Below are positions 8,521 through 17,136 of a DNA stretch of 64,000 nucleotides, piece after piece. Each line of letters opens with the position of its first letter. The stretch's first letter is position 1. The position numbers and the translations under genes are program-made. The notes below the pieces were generated by a model. That model was not told the origin of the DNA. It saw only the letters and a list, made by a program, of their open reading frames with translations, and did not search any database. This stretch comes from Arcticimaribacter sp002477625 (GTDB lineage Bacteria; Bacteroidota; Bacteroidia; Flavobacteriales; Flavobacteriaceae). Location: positions 1,984,001 to 2,048,000 of the forward strand of contig OX044358.1 in the NCBI GenBank assembly GCA_943846665.1. The letters are read 5' to 3'.

Positions 8521-8874
8521 TTATTTGTATTGACGCTCTTTGATACGTGCTTTCTTACCACGTAATTCTCTAAAGTAATAGATACGAGCTCTACGAACGC
8601 TTCCACGTTTGTTGATTTCAATTTTTTGAAGGGCTGGAAGGTTGATTGGGAAGATACGTTCTACACCAATTTCTCCAGACATTTTTCTAATCGTAAAGGT
8701 TTTGGATAAGCCAGTCCCTTTGATTTGAATAACGACACCTCTGTAAAACTGCGTTCTTACTTTTTCTCCTTCTCGGATTTCGTAATAAACTGTGATGGTG
8801 TCTCCAGCTGAAAATTCAGGAAATTCTTTCTTTTCGATGAATTGGTCCTGAACAAAATTAATTAATGATTCCAT
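8521..8874 (-). CDS. rplS: 50S ribosomal protein L19
   Basis: Large-subunit protein at the 30S-50S interface. 117 residues, full length. Diagnostic segments are GDTITVYYEIREGEKVRTQF, FYRGVVIQIKGTG, FTIRKMSGEIGVERIFP and the basic end RRARIYYFRELRGKKARIKE. trmD, its usual operon partner, lies upstream but is separated here by a lipoprotein gene and about 130 bases containing a separate promoter box. Confidence 0.98.
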   Translation of the reverse strand: MESLINFVQDQFIEKKEFPEFSAGDTITVYYEIREGEKVRTQFYRGVVIQIKGTGLSKTFTIRKMSGEIGVERIFPINLPALQKIEINKRGSVRRARIYYFRELRGKKARIKERQYK

Positions 8875-8940
8875 TCGATATGCTTAAATAATTGTAGCGA
8901 GTAACATACACGATTTTCGTCAGAGGTTACATTGCGAGTG

Positions 8941-8948
8941 CAAAAGTA
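8941..8948 (-). promoter_or_regulatory. Probable rplS promoter -7 box (TACTTTTG)
   Basis: A perfect TAnnTTTG box on the minus strand, 66 bases before the rplS ATG. No clear TTTG is found at the right distance upstream, so support rests on the -7 element only. Confidence 0.4.
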
Positions 8949-9006
8949 CCAATTATTTTATTTTTGTTTTCCTTTTTTGTAGAAAAAAATAAAAAAAAGC
9001 TGCTTT

Positions 9007-9399
9007 TTAAAAATCCAGCACTTCTAAACCGCTTATTTTAACAATATGACAACCATCGGAAGTAAAGGTGTAGGGCGTTTTTAGGATTTGATCTCCACGG
9101 AGGGCAACAAACTCAATTTGCTCTTCAATCCCTTTATTCTGGGGGATAGAATTGTCGTTTAGTACAGGGTAAAAGCGGTCTTCTGCATTGTAATCCTCTA
9201 ATCGTAAAGTATCTCCAGTCGAAAGTCGTAGGCTGTAAAAGTCATCTAAAATTGAACCCGAAACCGTAACAGATTCTGTAACGAATATCAAAGTACAAGC
9301 CAGTAAGTCTTCCTCCTGATTATGGGATGAATTTTTTTTACACGACATGAAAAGGAACGATAATCCAATTAGAATATGTAATAATTGTTTTGATTGCAT
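9007..9399 (-). CDS. Small lipoprotein of unknown function
   Basis: 130 residues. A signal peptide (MQSKQLLHILIGLSFLFMSC) ends in a lipobox with Cys20 followed by Lys-Lys, so the mature protein should be lipidated. The body is polar with a predicted beta pattern and one further pair of Cys (about 35 and 117) that could form a disulfide. I do not recognise a family. It starts 1 base after trmD ends, so it is probably co-transcribed with trmD. It is AT-rich like its neighbours. Confidence 0.75.
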   Translation of the reverse strand: MQSKQLLHILIGLSFLFMSCKKNSSHNQEEDLLACTLIFVTESVTVSGSILDDFYSLRLSTGDTLRLEDYNAEDRFYPVLNDNSIPQNKGIEEQIEFVALRGDQILKTPYTFTSDGCHIVKISGLEVLDF

Positions 9400-9400
9400 A

Positions 9401-10078
9401 TTAGTCTTCTAATAAGTCTGGGCGTAGTTTTTGGGTTCGTTCAAAAGCTTGTTCCTCTCTCCAAAGCTCTACCGCAGGTGTATTTCCAGAGGTGAGAATG
9501 GGAGGGACTTCCCAGCCTTTGTAACTCGCCGGTCTTGTGTAGATAGGCGGTGCGAGTAAATTATCTTGGTAACTGTCACTCAATGCGGAAGATTCGTTTC
9601 CTAAAACGCCAGGAATCAATCGGATGATGCTGTCGCAAAAAACGGCAGCCGCCAGTTCACCTCCTGATAATACAAAATCTCCAATCGAAATTTCTCTGGT
9701 AATGAAATGATCGCGTACACGTTGGTCTACTCCTTTATAATGCCCACATAAAATGATGATGTTCTCTTTGAGTGAACACTCATTTGCTATTGGCTGATTC
9801 AACTGATCCCCATCGGGAGTCATATAAATGATTTCATCGTAGCTGCGTTCGGCTTTTAGTTTTGTAATGCACTTGTCAATGGGTTCAATCATCATAACCA
9901 TTCCAGCTCCACCTCCAAAAGGCGCATCATCTACTTGTTTGTATTTGGATACCGTATAATCTCTCGGATCATGGAAAACTACTTCAACTTTTTCTCCTTC
10001 TATAGCGCGCTTTACAATAGAAGCCTCGAATGGGCTTTGTAGTAATTTTGGGAACAAGGTGATGATGTCGATGCGCAT
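9401..10078 (-). CDS. trmD: tRNA (guanine37-N1)-methyltransferase
   Basis: Methylates G37 next to the anticodon in tRNAs reading CNN and some other codons, preventing +1 frameshifts. 225 residues from the ATG at 10078; a TTG 6 bases upstream is in frame but less likely. The SPOUT fold is shown by the N-terminus MRIDIITLFP, the segment DAPFGGGAGMVMM, the knot region ILCGHYKGVDQRV, and SIGDFVLSGGELAA. The C-terminal domain ends in the usual basic/acidic helix. It neighbours rplS, as in many bacteria. Confidence 0.97.
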   Translation of the reverse strand: MRIDIITLFPKLLQSPFEASIVKRAIEGEKVEVVFHDPRDYTVSKYKQVDDAPFGGGAGMVMMIEPIDKCITKLKAERSYDEIIYMTPDGDQLNQPIANECSLKENIIILCGHYKGVDQRVRDHFITREISIGDFVLSGGELAAAVFCDSIIRLIPGVLGNESSALSDSYQDNLLAPPIYTRPASYKGWEVPPILTSGNTPAVELWREEQAFERTQKLRPDLLED

Positions 10079-10158
10079 AAGCAATATTTGAAATGCAAAG
10101 ATGCGGCTTTTTTTAAATAACCCGAATGATCACTCCTGAGAATAAGCTCAAATTAAAA

Positions 10159-11529
10159 TTACCTCCGTCTGAATGAAATACGTTCTTTTTCACCATTTGG
10201 ACTTAAATATTCTAAGTTTTGAATGTTATTTCGATCAAACTTTCTCAAGTCATCGATGGTGTTTAGCGGCTGCTCATTAACCCTCAGTAGTACAGAGTTC
10301 GGACTTATTTCATACATATATGCACCCGACTCAAGTACCCGAAGGCCGTAGTCGAGGTTCCTTTCTTTTTTTTCTTCTGCAGAGAAATTTTCAATGGTCA
10401 TCTGCATAAAACGTACTTGATTGATCACTTCTAAGGTTACAATTGCTGTTTTTGCTTCCCCTTTTCTGTAGTATTCTACAGTGACGCGATCTCCAGGATG
10501 CTTGCTTTCGATATAACCGGTTAGGTCAGAAAAAGTTTTTATTTGGATGTCATCGATTTTGGTGATGATATCTTCTTCTTTTAACCCAGCTTTTTCAGCT
10601 CCCATTCCTTTTTGAACCTCTCGAATGTATACACCCTCCAGCAGGCTTAAATTTTCAGATTCAACTAAATCTGGGGTTACTGGAGTTCCAAAAATACCGA
10701 TCAATCCTTTTTTAACACTTCCAAATTCAACGAGATCCTCAAATACCTTACGAGCTATATTACTTGGAATCGCAAACGAATAGCCTTCGAAACCTCCACT
10801 CATCGAGGAGATTGCGGTATTGATTCCAATCAATTCCCCAGATGTATTTACCAGTGCCCCACCGCTATTCCCCATGTTTACTGCTGCATCGGTTTGGATG
10901 TAGGATTGGCTTTCACTGTCACGAGCGTTCAAATCTCTAGATTTTGCGCTGATAATCCCAGCCGTTACTGTTGAATTGAGATTGAACGGATTTCCTATTG
11001 CTAAGACCCATTCGCCTATTTTTGTCTGATTGGAATCTGCAAAGTACAAGTAAGGCAAAGGTTTTTCGGTGTCTATTTTCAACACTGCGATATCGGTTGT
11101 TGGGTCTGTTGCAATGAGTGTAGCCTGATATCGTTTGTTGTCATTTGTTGTTACTTCAAGTTTGGTTGCATTTTCAATAACATGATTATTGGTTAATACA
11201 TATCCATCAGGAGAAACGATAACGCCCGATCCAGTCCCCACACGTGCTCTTCTATCTTCTCCGAAAAAGTAGTCTAAGTAATTGTCGGAAGAACCGTTTG
11301 CTGTATTTTTTATATGAACCACAGCTCCTATGCTTTTGTTAGCGGCAAGGACAAAGTCTGTTGGTGCTGAATTAATTGCGTTGTAACTAGAAGAAAAATT
11401 GATCGGTACAACAGGAACTGGTTCTGCTTTGGGATCTAATTTTTCTGGGCTGTAAAATGAAATAAAAAACATAAAAGTAAGCCCTGAACTAATTAGGGAC
11501 ACTAAACTAATTTTGAGGATTGCTTTCAT
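10159..11529 (-). CDS. HtrA/DegP-type periplasmic serine protease
   Basis: Envelope protease/chaperone. 456 residues from the ATG at 11529. An N-terminal signal or anchor helix (about 3-28) is followed by a trypsin-like domain with all three catalytic residues in context: His in LTNNHVIENA, Asp in DPTTDIAVLKID and Ser in VNMGNSGGALVN. A first PDZ domain (about 270-360, GLIGIFGTPVTPDL onward) is intact; a second, shorter one closes the protein (NSVLLRVNEQPLNTIDDL). The ATG is favoured over an upstream in-frame TTG because a TAnnTTTG box ends 18 bases before it. Monocistronic; next to divergent dapF. Confidence 0.95.
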   Translation of the reverse strand: MKAILKISLVSLISSGLTFMFFISFYSPEKLDPKAEPVPVVPINFSSSYNAINSAPTDFVLAANKSIGAVVHIKNTANGSSDNYLDYFFGEDRRARVGTGSGVIVSPDGYVLTNNHVIENATKLEVTTNDNKRYQATLIATDPTTDIAVLKIDTEKPLPYLYFADSNQTKIGEWVLAIGNPFNLNSTVTAGIISAKSRDLNARDSESQSYIQTDAAVNMGNSGGALVNTSGELIGINTAISSMSGGFEGYSFAIPSNIARKVFEDLVEFGSVKKGLIGIFGTPVTPDLVESENLSLLEGVYIREVQKGMGAEKAGLKEEDIITKIDDIQIKTFSDLTGYIESKHPGDRVTVEYYRKGEAKTAIVTLEVINQVRFMQMTIENFSAEEKKERNLDYGLRVLESGAYMYEISPNSVLLRVNEQPLNTIDDLRKFDRNNIQNLEYLSPNGEKERISFRRR

Positions 11530-11547
11530 AAGACTAAATTTTTTATT

Positions 11548-11555
11548 CAAAATTA
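11548..11555 (-). promoter_or_regulatory. Probable htrA promoter -7 box (TAATTTTG)
   Basis: A perfect TAnnTTTG on the minus strand, 18 bases upstream of the ATG at 11529. It would place the transcript start very close to that ATG and excludes the upstream TTG start at 11550. Confidence 0.45.
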
Positions 11556-11625
11556 GAAAATCGTTGGGGGTTTTCTATCGGTTTAACGTGTTTTTAACAT
11601 CCTCTTAGGAACAAAAAATATTGTG

Positions 11626-11633
11626 TAAATTTG
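11626..11633 (+). promoter_or_regulatory. Probable dapF promoter -7 box (TAAATTTG)
   Basis: A perfect TAnnTTTG, 8 bases before the ATG at 11642. Transcription would begin at or just before the start codon, implying a leaderless dapF message. Confidence 0.45.
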
Positions 11634-11641
11634 CTCTTTAT

Positions 11642-12421
11642 ATGGAACAAGAATTTTACAAATATCAAGGAACCGGTAACGACTTCATTTTAATCGATGA
11701 TCGGTCGCTTAATTTTCCTGAAAAGGATGTTTCTTTAGTAGCTCGTCTTTGCGATCGTCGTTTTGGGATTGGAGCTGATGGGTTAATTTTAATTCAGAAT
11801 GCAGCTACTTCAGATTTCAAGATGATTTATTTTAATGCCGATGGGAATGAAAGCACTCTGTGTGGTAACGGTGCACGCTGTACAATCGCCTTTGCAAATT
11901 TCTTAAACTGTATTAAGAATAAAACAACCTTTGAAGCTGTCGACGGTTTGCACAGTGCACATATCGAGGGAGATATCATTTCATTGCAAATGCATGATGT
12001 AAACGAAATTCAAACGTTTGAAAACTATAGTTTTTTAGATACAGGCTCTCCCCACCATGTAGAAATGGTAGAGGGGCTGAAAACATTTGACGTCTACGGA
12101 AATGGAAAACGAATCCGCCTGGGGTCCCCGTATCATACGACTGGCACAAATGTGAATTTTGTAGAACAATTGGATGATGATCGATTTGCAATAAGAACCT
12201 ACGAAAGGGGAGTAGAGGACGAAACACTTTCTTGTGGAACTGGAGCAACTGCAGTTGCTCTGGCAATGCATCAGAATAAAAAAACAACAGCAACGAAGAT
12301 TAAGATCAGTGTTGAAGGTGGTGTTTTAGAGATTCAATTTGAGCTAACCGACAAGGGCTATTCTCAGATTTTTCTTTCCGGACCAGCAGAACAAGTATAT
12401 CGTGGAACCTTTAAATTTTAG
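11642..12421 (+). CDS. dapF: Diaminopimelate epimerase
   Basis: Converts LL- to meso-diaminopimelate for peptidoglycan and lysine. 259 residues from the ATG at 11642. The two catalytic cysteines are visible in NESTLCGNGARC and DETLSCGTGATAV, and the N-terminus has the family motif YQGTGNDFILIDDR. A TTG at 11621 is in frame but lies upstream of the likely transcript start. The following acetyltransferase and mltG are closely packed, forming a three-gene operon. dapA is elsewhere in the window. Confidence 0.97.
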   Translation: MEQEFYKYQGTGNDFILIDDRSLNFPEKDVSLVARLCDRRFGIGADGLILIQNAATSDFKMIYFNADGNESTLCGNGARCTIAFANFLNCIKNKTTFEAVDGLHSAHIEGDIISLQMHDVNEIQTFENYSFLDTGSPHHVEMVEGLKTFDVYGNGKRIRLGSPYHTTGTNVNFVEQLDDDRFAIRTYERGVEDETLSCGTGATAVALAMHQNKKTTATKIKISVEGGVLEIQFELTDKGYSQIFLSGPAEQVYRGTFKF

Positions 12422-12423
12422 TT

Positions 12424-12936
12424 GTGCACAAAACCTGCAGCTTACGGCTTTTAGAGTCTTCAGATCTTGAATTTTTAGAACGTATTGAAAACGACAGCTG
12501 CTTGTGGAAATATTCGAATACAACTGAACCCTATTCCCATGAAGTTTTGAAAATCTATATTCAAAATGCAAAGCAAGATATTGTCGAGGCTGGTCAACAG
12601 CGTTTTGTGATTGCAGATTCGGATTCCAACAAACTCGGCTTGATCGATTTATTTGATTATGAACCAAAGCATGCACGAGCGGCTGTTGGGGTTGTGATTG
12701 TAGAAGAATATAGAGGTAGGGGCTATGCAAAAGAAGCGCTAGAGTTGTTAGAGGAAAAGGCAATACAAAAACTAAACCTGCATCAACTCTATGCAGGAGT
12801 ATCGATAGAGAATGCTCCAAGCCGCGCTTTGTTTAAAGCTGCGGGCTATATAGAAACTGCTGTCAAAAAAGATTGGAGTTATTACGAGAATCAATTTCAC
12901 GATGAAATCATCGTTCAAAAACTTTTAGATGTATAG
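12424..12936 (+). CDS. GNAT N-acetyltransferase, RimJ/SpeG-like
   Basis: 170 residues with a full GNAT fold: N-terminal RLLESSDLEFLERIENDSCLW, then AVGVVIVEEYRGRGYAKEALELL, whose RGRGYA is the acetyl-CoA pyrophosphate loop, and NAPSRALFKAAGYIE. This arrangement resembles the RimJ/RimL and spermidine acetyltransferase groups; the substrate cannot be assigned. The start is GTG at 12424, 2 bases after the dapF stop, and the 3' end overlaps mltG by 8 bases, so it is probably translationally coupled to both. Confidence 0.88.
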   Translation: MHKTCSLRLLESSDLEFLERIENDSCLWKYSNTTEPYSHEVLKIYIQNAKQDIVEAGQQRFVIADSDSNKLGLIDLFDYEPKHARAAVGVVIVEEYRGRGYAKEALELLEEKAIQKLNLHQLYAGVSIENAPSRALFKAAGYIETAVKKDWSYYENQFHDEIIVQKLLDV

Positions 12937-13972
12937 AAAAAAAATCATCAGTATTATTTTACTTCTGGGTATGGTGGTAGGGAGCTATTTTACCTACACC
13001 TTCTATCGTGTTTTTTTTAAGCCCAATACAGCCTTTACAAATTCGGAATCCTATGTGTTTATCGGAAACAATTTCAGTTTTCAGGATGTAGTTTTAGAAC
13101 TGGAAAACCTATTGATATCGACGGATGATTTTCAGCTTGCAGCACGAAAAAAAGGGTATACGGAGCGTGTTAAGGGAGGAAAGTATATACTGAAAAAAGG
13201 GCTGAATAATCATGAAATCGTGAATGTACTTCGAGGAAAAAACACAGCCGTAAAGGTTGTGTTTAATAACCAAGAGCGTTTGGAGAATTTAGCCGGACGA
13301 CTGGCTCAGCAACTCGAGGCAGATAGCCTGTCTTTACTCAATACCTTTCGAGATTCTGTATTTTTAGAAACCCATGGTTTCACTCCAAAAACCGCGCTTG
13401 CTATGTACCTTCCAAACTCCTATGAAGTGTTTTGGAATACTACGCCCAAAAAATTCAGAAACCGCATGCTCAAGGAATACAAACGGTTTTGGAATTCCCA
13501 GCGTTTAGAGCAAGCAGAACGCATCGGATTGACAGCCGAAGAAGTTATTTCGCTTGCAGCAATTGTTCAAAAGGAAACGGTACAGGTTGAAGAACGAACG
13601 AAGATTGCTGGCGTATATTTAAATCGTTTGCGGAAGCGTATGCGACTGGAAGCCGACCCTACTGTTATTTACGCCCTAAAAGAGAAGCATCAAAATTTTG
13701 ATACGATTATCCGTCGGGTGTTAAGAAAAGATCTGAAAATTAAATCCCCATACAATACCTATAAAAATAAAGGAGTCCCTCCAGGCCCTATAACAATGCC
13801 CGACATCAATGCAATTGATGCAGTATTACAGGCAGATTCACATAATTACTTATACTTTGTTGCAAATCCAAAACAACAGGGATATCATACGTTTGCTACA
13901 ACTTACATACAGCATCTTCGGAATAGTAGAGCGTATCATCGTTGGATTAACAGTCAAAAGTTATACCGATAG
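12929..13972 (+). CDS. mltG: Endolytic murein transglycosylase MltG
   Basis: Cuts nascent peptidoglycan strands inside the chain, setting glycan length. 347 residues: one N-terminal transmembrane helix (about 4-25), a LysM-like region and the YceG catalytic domain with AAIVQKETVQVEERTKIAGVYLNRL (catalytic Glu in QKE) and RLEADPTVIYAL, then SPYNTYKNKGVPPGPITMP. All family hallmarks are present. Its 3' end overlaps the convergent methyltransferase gene by 12 bases. Confidence 0.96.
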   Translation: MYRKKIISIILLLGMVVGSYFTYTFYRVFFKPNTAFTNSESYVFIGNNFSFQDVVLELENLLISTDDFQLAARKKGYTERVKGGKYILKKGLNNHEIVNVLRGKNTAVKVVFNNQERLENLAGRLAQQLEADSLSLLNTFRDSVFLETHGFTPKTALAMYLPNSYEVFWNTTPKKFRNRMLKEYKRFWNSQRLEQAERIGLTAEEVISLAAIVQKETVQVEERTKIAGVYLNRLRKRMRLEADPTVIYALKEKHQNFDTIIRRVLRKDLKIKSPYNTYKNKGVPPGPITMPDINAIDAVLQADSHNYLYFVANPKQQGYHTFATTYIQHLRNSRAYHRWINSQKLYR

Positions 13973-14704
13973 CGGATCTTTGTGAATGACGAATATAGCA
14001 GGACGTTTATGGAGTTCCAGCTTTATTTTTTCCCATTGCTTAACAGTAAATGTCTTGATGTATTCGCTCGGAAGTGAAATATCACAAGCGACACAGACTT
14101 CTGTGTTACGATCTAATGTTTTGAGTAAATCTTGTAGTAATTGATCGTTTCGATACGGAGTTTCTATAAAGAGTTGCGACTGGTTGTAGTCGAATGATTT
14201 TTTCTCTAATTTTTTTATTTCTTTTTGCCGTTTTGACTTATCGATGGGAAGATAGCCGTTGAATGCAAAATTTTGTCCATTCAAACCAGAGCTCATCAAA
14301 GCAAGCAAGATTGATGAAGGCCCCACCAAAGGTCGAACTACTATATTCTTACGATGCGCCATTTTTACAATCTCAGCTCCAGGATCTGCAACACCCGGGC
14401 ATCCCGCATCAGAAATAACACCCATAGTAATGCCCTCTTGAATTGGATCAAGGTAGGTGAGGATTTCTTCTGGTGAAGTGAACTTGTTTAAGGGATACAA
14501 CTGTAAAAGACTCTGATCCTTTTTTGGACTGATTCTTTTGATGAATCGTCTTGCATCTTTTTCATTTTCAACGATAAAATGTGTAACCTCTCCAATTACT
14601 TTCCGAACTGTCAACGGTAAGACCTCCATTGGTGCATTTTCTCCCAAAGGGGAAGGGATTAAATATAAGATTCCCTTTTCTACAGCTTGGTCTACTGATT
14701 CCAT
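13961..14704 (-). CDS. SAM-dependent methyltransferase, tetrapyrrole-methylase/RsmI-like family
   Basis: 247 residues. The fold of the tetrapyrrole methylase superfamily is shown by LYLIPSPLGENAP at the N-terminus, GVISDAGCPGVADPGAEIVKM (SAM-binding), VVRPLVGPSSILLALMSSGLNG and FIETPYRND. It is related to RsmI (rRNA cytidine 2'-O-methyltransferase) but lacks the RsmI C-terminal domain and begins differently, so the target is uncertain. It starts inside the phosphatase gene (13-base overlap) and ends inside mltG (12-base overlap). Confidence 0.85.
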   Translation of the reverse strand: MESVDQAVEKGILYLIPSPLGENAPMEVLPLTVRKVIGEVTHFIVENEKDARRFIKRISPKKDQSLLQLYPLNKFTSPEEILTYLDPIQEGITMGVISDAGCPGVADPGAEIVKMAHRKNIVVRPLVGPSSILLALMSSGLNGQNFAFNGYLPIDKSKRQKEIKKLEKKSFDYNQSQLFIETPYRNDQLLQDLLKTLDRNTEVCVACDISLPSEYIKTFTVKQWEKIKLELHKRPAIFVIHKDPLSV

Positions 14705-15135
14705 GATTCTATGATGTTTTTACACGCTTTTTCAATTTTATCAAAGACAATTTCAAACCCTTGATCTCCTCCGTAATAAGGATCTTCAACTTCATCTGAT
14801 CCTAACAAAAGGCGAACTTTCTTGCGATCCGACTCTGTCTCAGCCAGTTTTAGAACATTGTTTAAGTTCTCTTGATCCATGACAAAAATATAATCAAAAG
14901 CAACAAAGTCTGCGGCAATGAATTGTCGTGCTTTTTGATTTGCAATATTGATTCCTTTTGCTGCAGCGGTTTTAATACTTCTTGGGTCAGGAGCATTTCC
15001 TGCATGGTAGTTTGCTGTTCCAGCTGAGTCTACTGTTATTGAAAAGTCTTTACTGAGGTGTTCGAAAATTCCGTGTGCAAGTGGAGATCTACAGATGTTT
15101 CCAAGGCAAACCATAAGTACATTACCTTTTTTCAT
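14692..15135 (-). CDS. Low molecular weight protein-tyrosine phosphatase
   Basis: 147 residues, full length for the family. The P-loop CLGNICRSP (about 10-18) matches C(X)5R-S, and the general-acid Asp is in EVEDPYYGG near 121-129. Family members dephosphorylate tyrosine or arginine phosphate; those next to exopolysaccharide kinases act in capsule export, but there is no such kinase here. It lies 12 bases after dnaA and overlaps the following methyltransferase gene. Confidence 0.93.
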   Translation of the reverse strand: MKKGNVLMVCLGNICRSPLAHGIFEHLSKDFSITVDSAGTANYHAGNAPDPRSIKTAAAKGINIANQKARQFIAADFVAFDYIFVMDQENLNNVLKLAETESDRKKVRLLLGSDEVEDPYYGGDQGFEIVFDKIEKACKNIIESWNQ

Positions 15136-15147
15136 CTGAAAGAAAAG

Positions 15148-16575
15148 TTATAGCGTTAACTTTTGGTTGAGGTCTTCGACGTATTTTCGGAATTGTTTGT
15201 CGGTGAAAGTCAAGTTATCGACCGTTTTACACGCATGTAAAACGGTAGCATGATCACGTTTTCCAATTTGACTACCAATACTTGCAAGAGAAGCCTTGGT
15301 GTATTTTTTAGCAAAATACATGGCCAATTGTCTCGCTTGAACGATGTGACGCTTTCTGGTTTTTGATTGTAATGTTTCTACATCCATTTGGAAATATTCG
15401 GAAACTACTTTTTGTATGTAGTCAATAGAAACTTCACGCTTGGTATGTTTAACAAATTTCTCAACAATCTCTTTGGCCAATTCAAGTGTGATTTCAACTT
15501 TGTTGAAAGAAGATTGCGCGATCAATGAGATGATAGCCCCTTCGAGTTCTCGAATATTCGATTTGATGTTTTTGGCAACATAATCGATAATTGGTTCTTC
15601 GATGATTACACCATCACGGTAGAGTTTATTCTTTAGAATCGAAATACGAGTTTCAAAATCGGGTTGTTGTAATTCAGCAGAAAGACCCCATTTGAAACGA
15701 GAGAGTAAGCGTTGTTCAATGTCTTGCATATCAACAGGAGCTTTATCCGAAGTTAGGATTACTTGCTTTCCGTTTTGATGTAGGTGATTGAATATGTGGA
15801 AGAATACATCTTGTGTCCCGGTTTTACCAGATAAGAATTGTACGTCATCGATGATTAAAACATCAATGATTTGATAGAAATGTATAAAATCGTTTCTCGT
15901 GTTTTTCTTAACCGATTCGATATACTGTTGTGTGAATTTTTCAGCTGAAATATAGAGAACGGTCTTGTCGGTGTATTTTTCTTTTATCTGAACACCAATA
16001 GCGTGGGCAAGATGTGTTTTCCCTAAACCAACATTTCCAAAAATGAGTAAGGGGTTGAACGAGGTTCCACCGGGTTTGTTTGCAACAGCTAATCCTGCTG
16101 AACGAGCCAATCGGTTAGAATCACCTTCTAAGAAGTTTTGGAAATTATAATTTGGATTGAGTTGAGATTCAATTTGCAGGTTTCGAATTCCTGGAATCAC
16201 AAAAGGATTTTTCAGTTCTGCGTTTAGAGAGCTTAAAGGCGCTTCCACATTTTGAGCTAAAACTCGTGATTGTTGCGAACTGGGAATGCTTTCAGTGAAC
16301 GGTTGCTTACTACCTAAAGTATTCTCCATTTTAATTACGTAGACCAATCGTGCGTCTTCACCTAATTCTTGCGTGAGCGCAATCTTAAGTAGTTTTACGT
16401 AGTGCTCTTCTAGCCATTCGTAAAAAAACTTACTCGGTACCTGGATACTCAGGGCTTTGTCAGTTAATTTTATGGGTGTGATTGGCTCAAACCAAGTTTT
16501 ATATGCTTGTGGTTGAATGTTGTCCTCTATGAAGGCCAAACAGTTGTTCCAAGAAGATTGAGCAGTCTTTTGCAT
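15148..16575 (-). CDS. dnaA: Chromosomal replication initiator DnaA
   Basis: AAA+ protein that binds DnaA boxes and melts the origin. 475 residues. Domain I spans about 1-90 (WNNCLAFIEDNI, FEPITPIKL), followed by a variable linker, the AAA+ core with FGNVGLGKTHLAHAIG (Walker A), DVLIIDDVQFLSG (Walker B) and RLLSRFKWGLSAEL (sensor/box VII region), and a C-terminal helix-turn-helix with the DNA-binding signature GKRDHATVLHACK. Only 138 AT-rich bases separate it from the divergent thioesterase; I see no cluster of DnaA boxes there, so the origin is not evidently in this window. Confidence 0.98.
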   Translation of the reverse strand: MQKTAQSSWNNCLAFIEDNIQPQAYKTWFEPITPIKLTDKALSIQVPSKFFYEWLEEHYVKLLKIALTQELGEDARLVYVIKMENTLGSKQPFTESIPSSQQSRVLAQNVEAPLSSLNAELKNPFVIPGIRNLQIESQLNPNYNFQNFLEGDSNRLARSAGLAVANKPGGTSFNPLLIFGNVGLGKTHLAHAIGVQIKEKYTDKTVLYISAEKFTQQYIESVKKNTRNDFIHFYQIIDVLIIDDVQFLSGKTGTQDVFFHIFNHLHQNGKQVILTSDKAPVDMQDIEQRLLSRFKWGLSAELQQPDFETRISILKNKLYRDGVIIEEPIIDYVAKNIKSNIRELEGAIISLIAQSSFNKVEITLELAKEIVEKFVKHTKREVSIDYIQKVVSEYFQMDVETLQSKTRKRHIVQARQLAMYFAKKYTKASLASIGSQIGKRDHATVLHACKTVDNLTFTDKQFRKYVEDLNQKLTL

Positions 16576-16713
16576 TAAGTAATAAGAAGTAATTATATAG
16601 ATGAATTATCTCTCGATAATTATAATACAAATATTAACACTTTTTTTTTAAAAAAAAAGTCCATTTGCTATTGATTATGAAGTTTTTTTTTCGCAGATTA
16701 TAGGTTCGAATAA

Positions 16714-17136
16714 ATGCACAAGATGACACAGCTTAAAAAACAATTTATCTCCAAGCCAATTCTCGTTCGCTACGGCGAAACGGATCAAATGGGAATTGTA
16801 CATCACAGCAACTATTTGCGTTATTTTGAAGTGGCTCGCCTTGAATGGCTTACTGCTCTTGGCGTATCTTATACTTCAATGGAACAACATGGGATTCTCA
16901 TGCCCGTTATTGATGCAAACCTATCTTATAAAACCTCTGCATTTTTCGAAGATTCGTTGATTGTCCATATCCAACTGGAAGAAATTCCTCGGGTGAAAAT
17001 TAAATTTTCTTATGAAATAAAAAACCAAAAAGATCAAGTTGTTTGTTTGGGGCATACATCTTTGGCGTTTTTGAATGCCGAAACAAGAAAACCTATGCGT
17101 TGTCCAGAAAACTTTAGCGCTCTTTTTGAGGATTAG
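16714..17136 (+). CDS. Acyl-CoA thioesterase, YbgC/4-hydroxybenzoyl-CoA type
   Basis: 140-residue hot-dog-fold protein. The active-site motif YGETDQMGIVHHSNYLRYFE (about 20-39) has the catalytic Asp, the following Met-Gly and the conserved Tyr. It hydrolyses acyl-CoA or acyl-ACP thioesters; the substrate is unknown. No tol-pal genes are adjacent, unlike enterobacterial ybgC. The start could be either of two ATGs (16714 or 16723). Its last 23 bases overlap the end of ribD on the opposite strand. Confidence 0.9.
   Translation: MHKMTQLKKQFISKPILVRYGETDQMGIVHHSNYLRYFEVARLEWLTALGVSYTSMEQHGILMPVIDANLSYKTSAFFEDSLIVHIQLEEIPRVKIKFSYEIKNQKDQVVCLGHTSLAFLNAETRKPMRCPENFSALFED

Noticed and set aside
12344..12820. 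Long minus-strand open frame opposite dapF and the acetyltransferase
   Set aside because: Its product is low in complexity and resembles no family; the plus-strand genes there have clear catalytic motifs.
16576..16713. Replication origin next to dnaA
   Set aside because: AT-rich and divergent, but I see no repeated TTATNCACA boxes on either strand.
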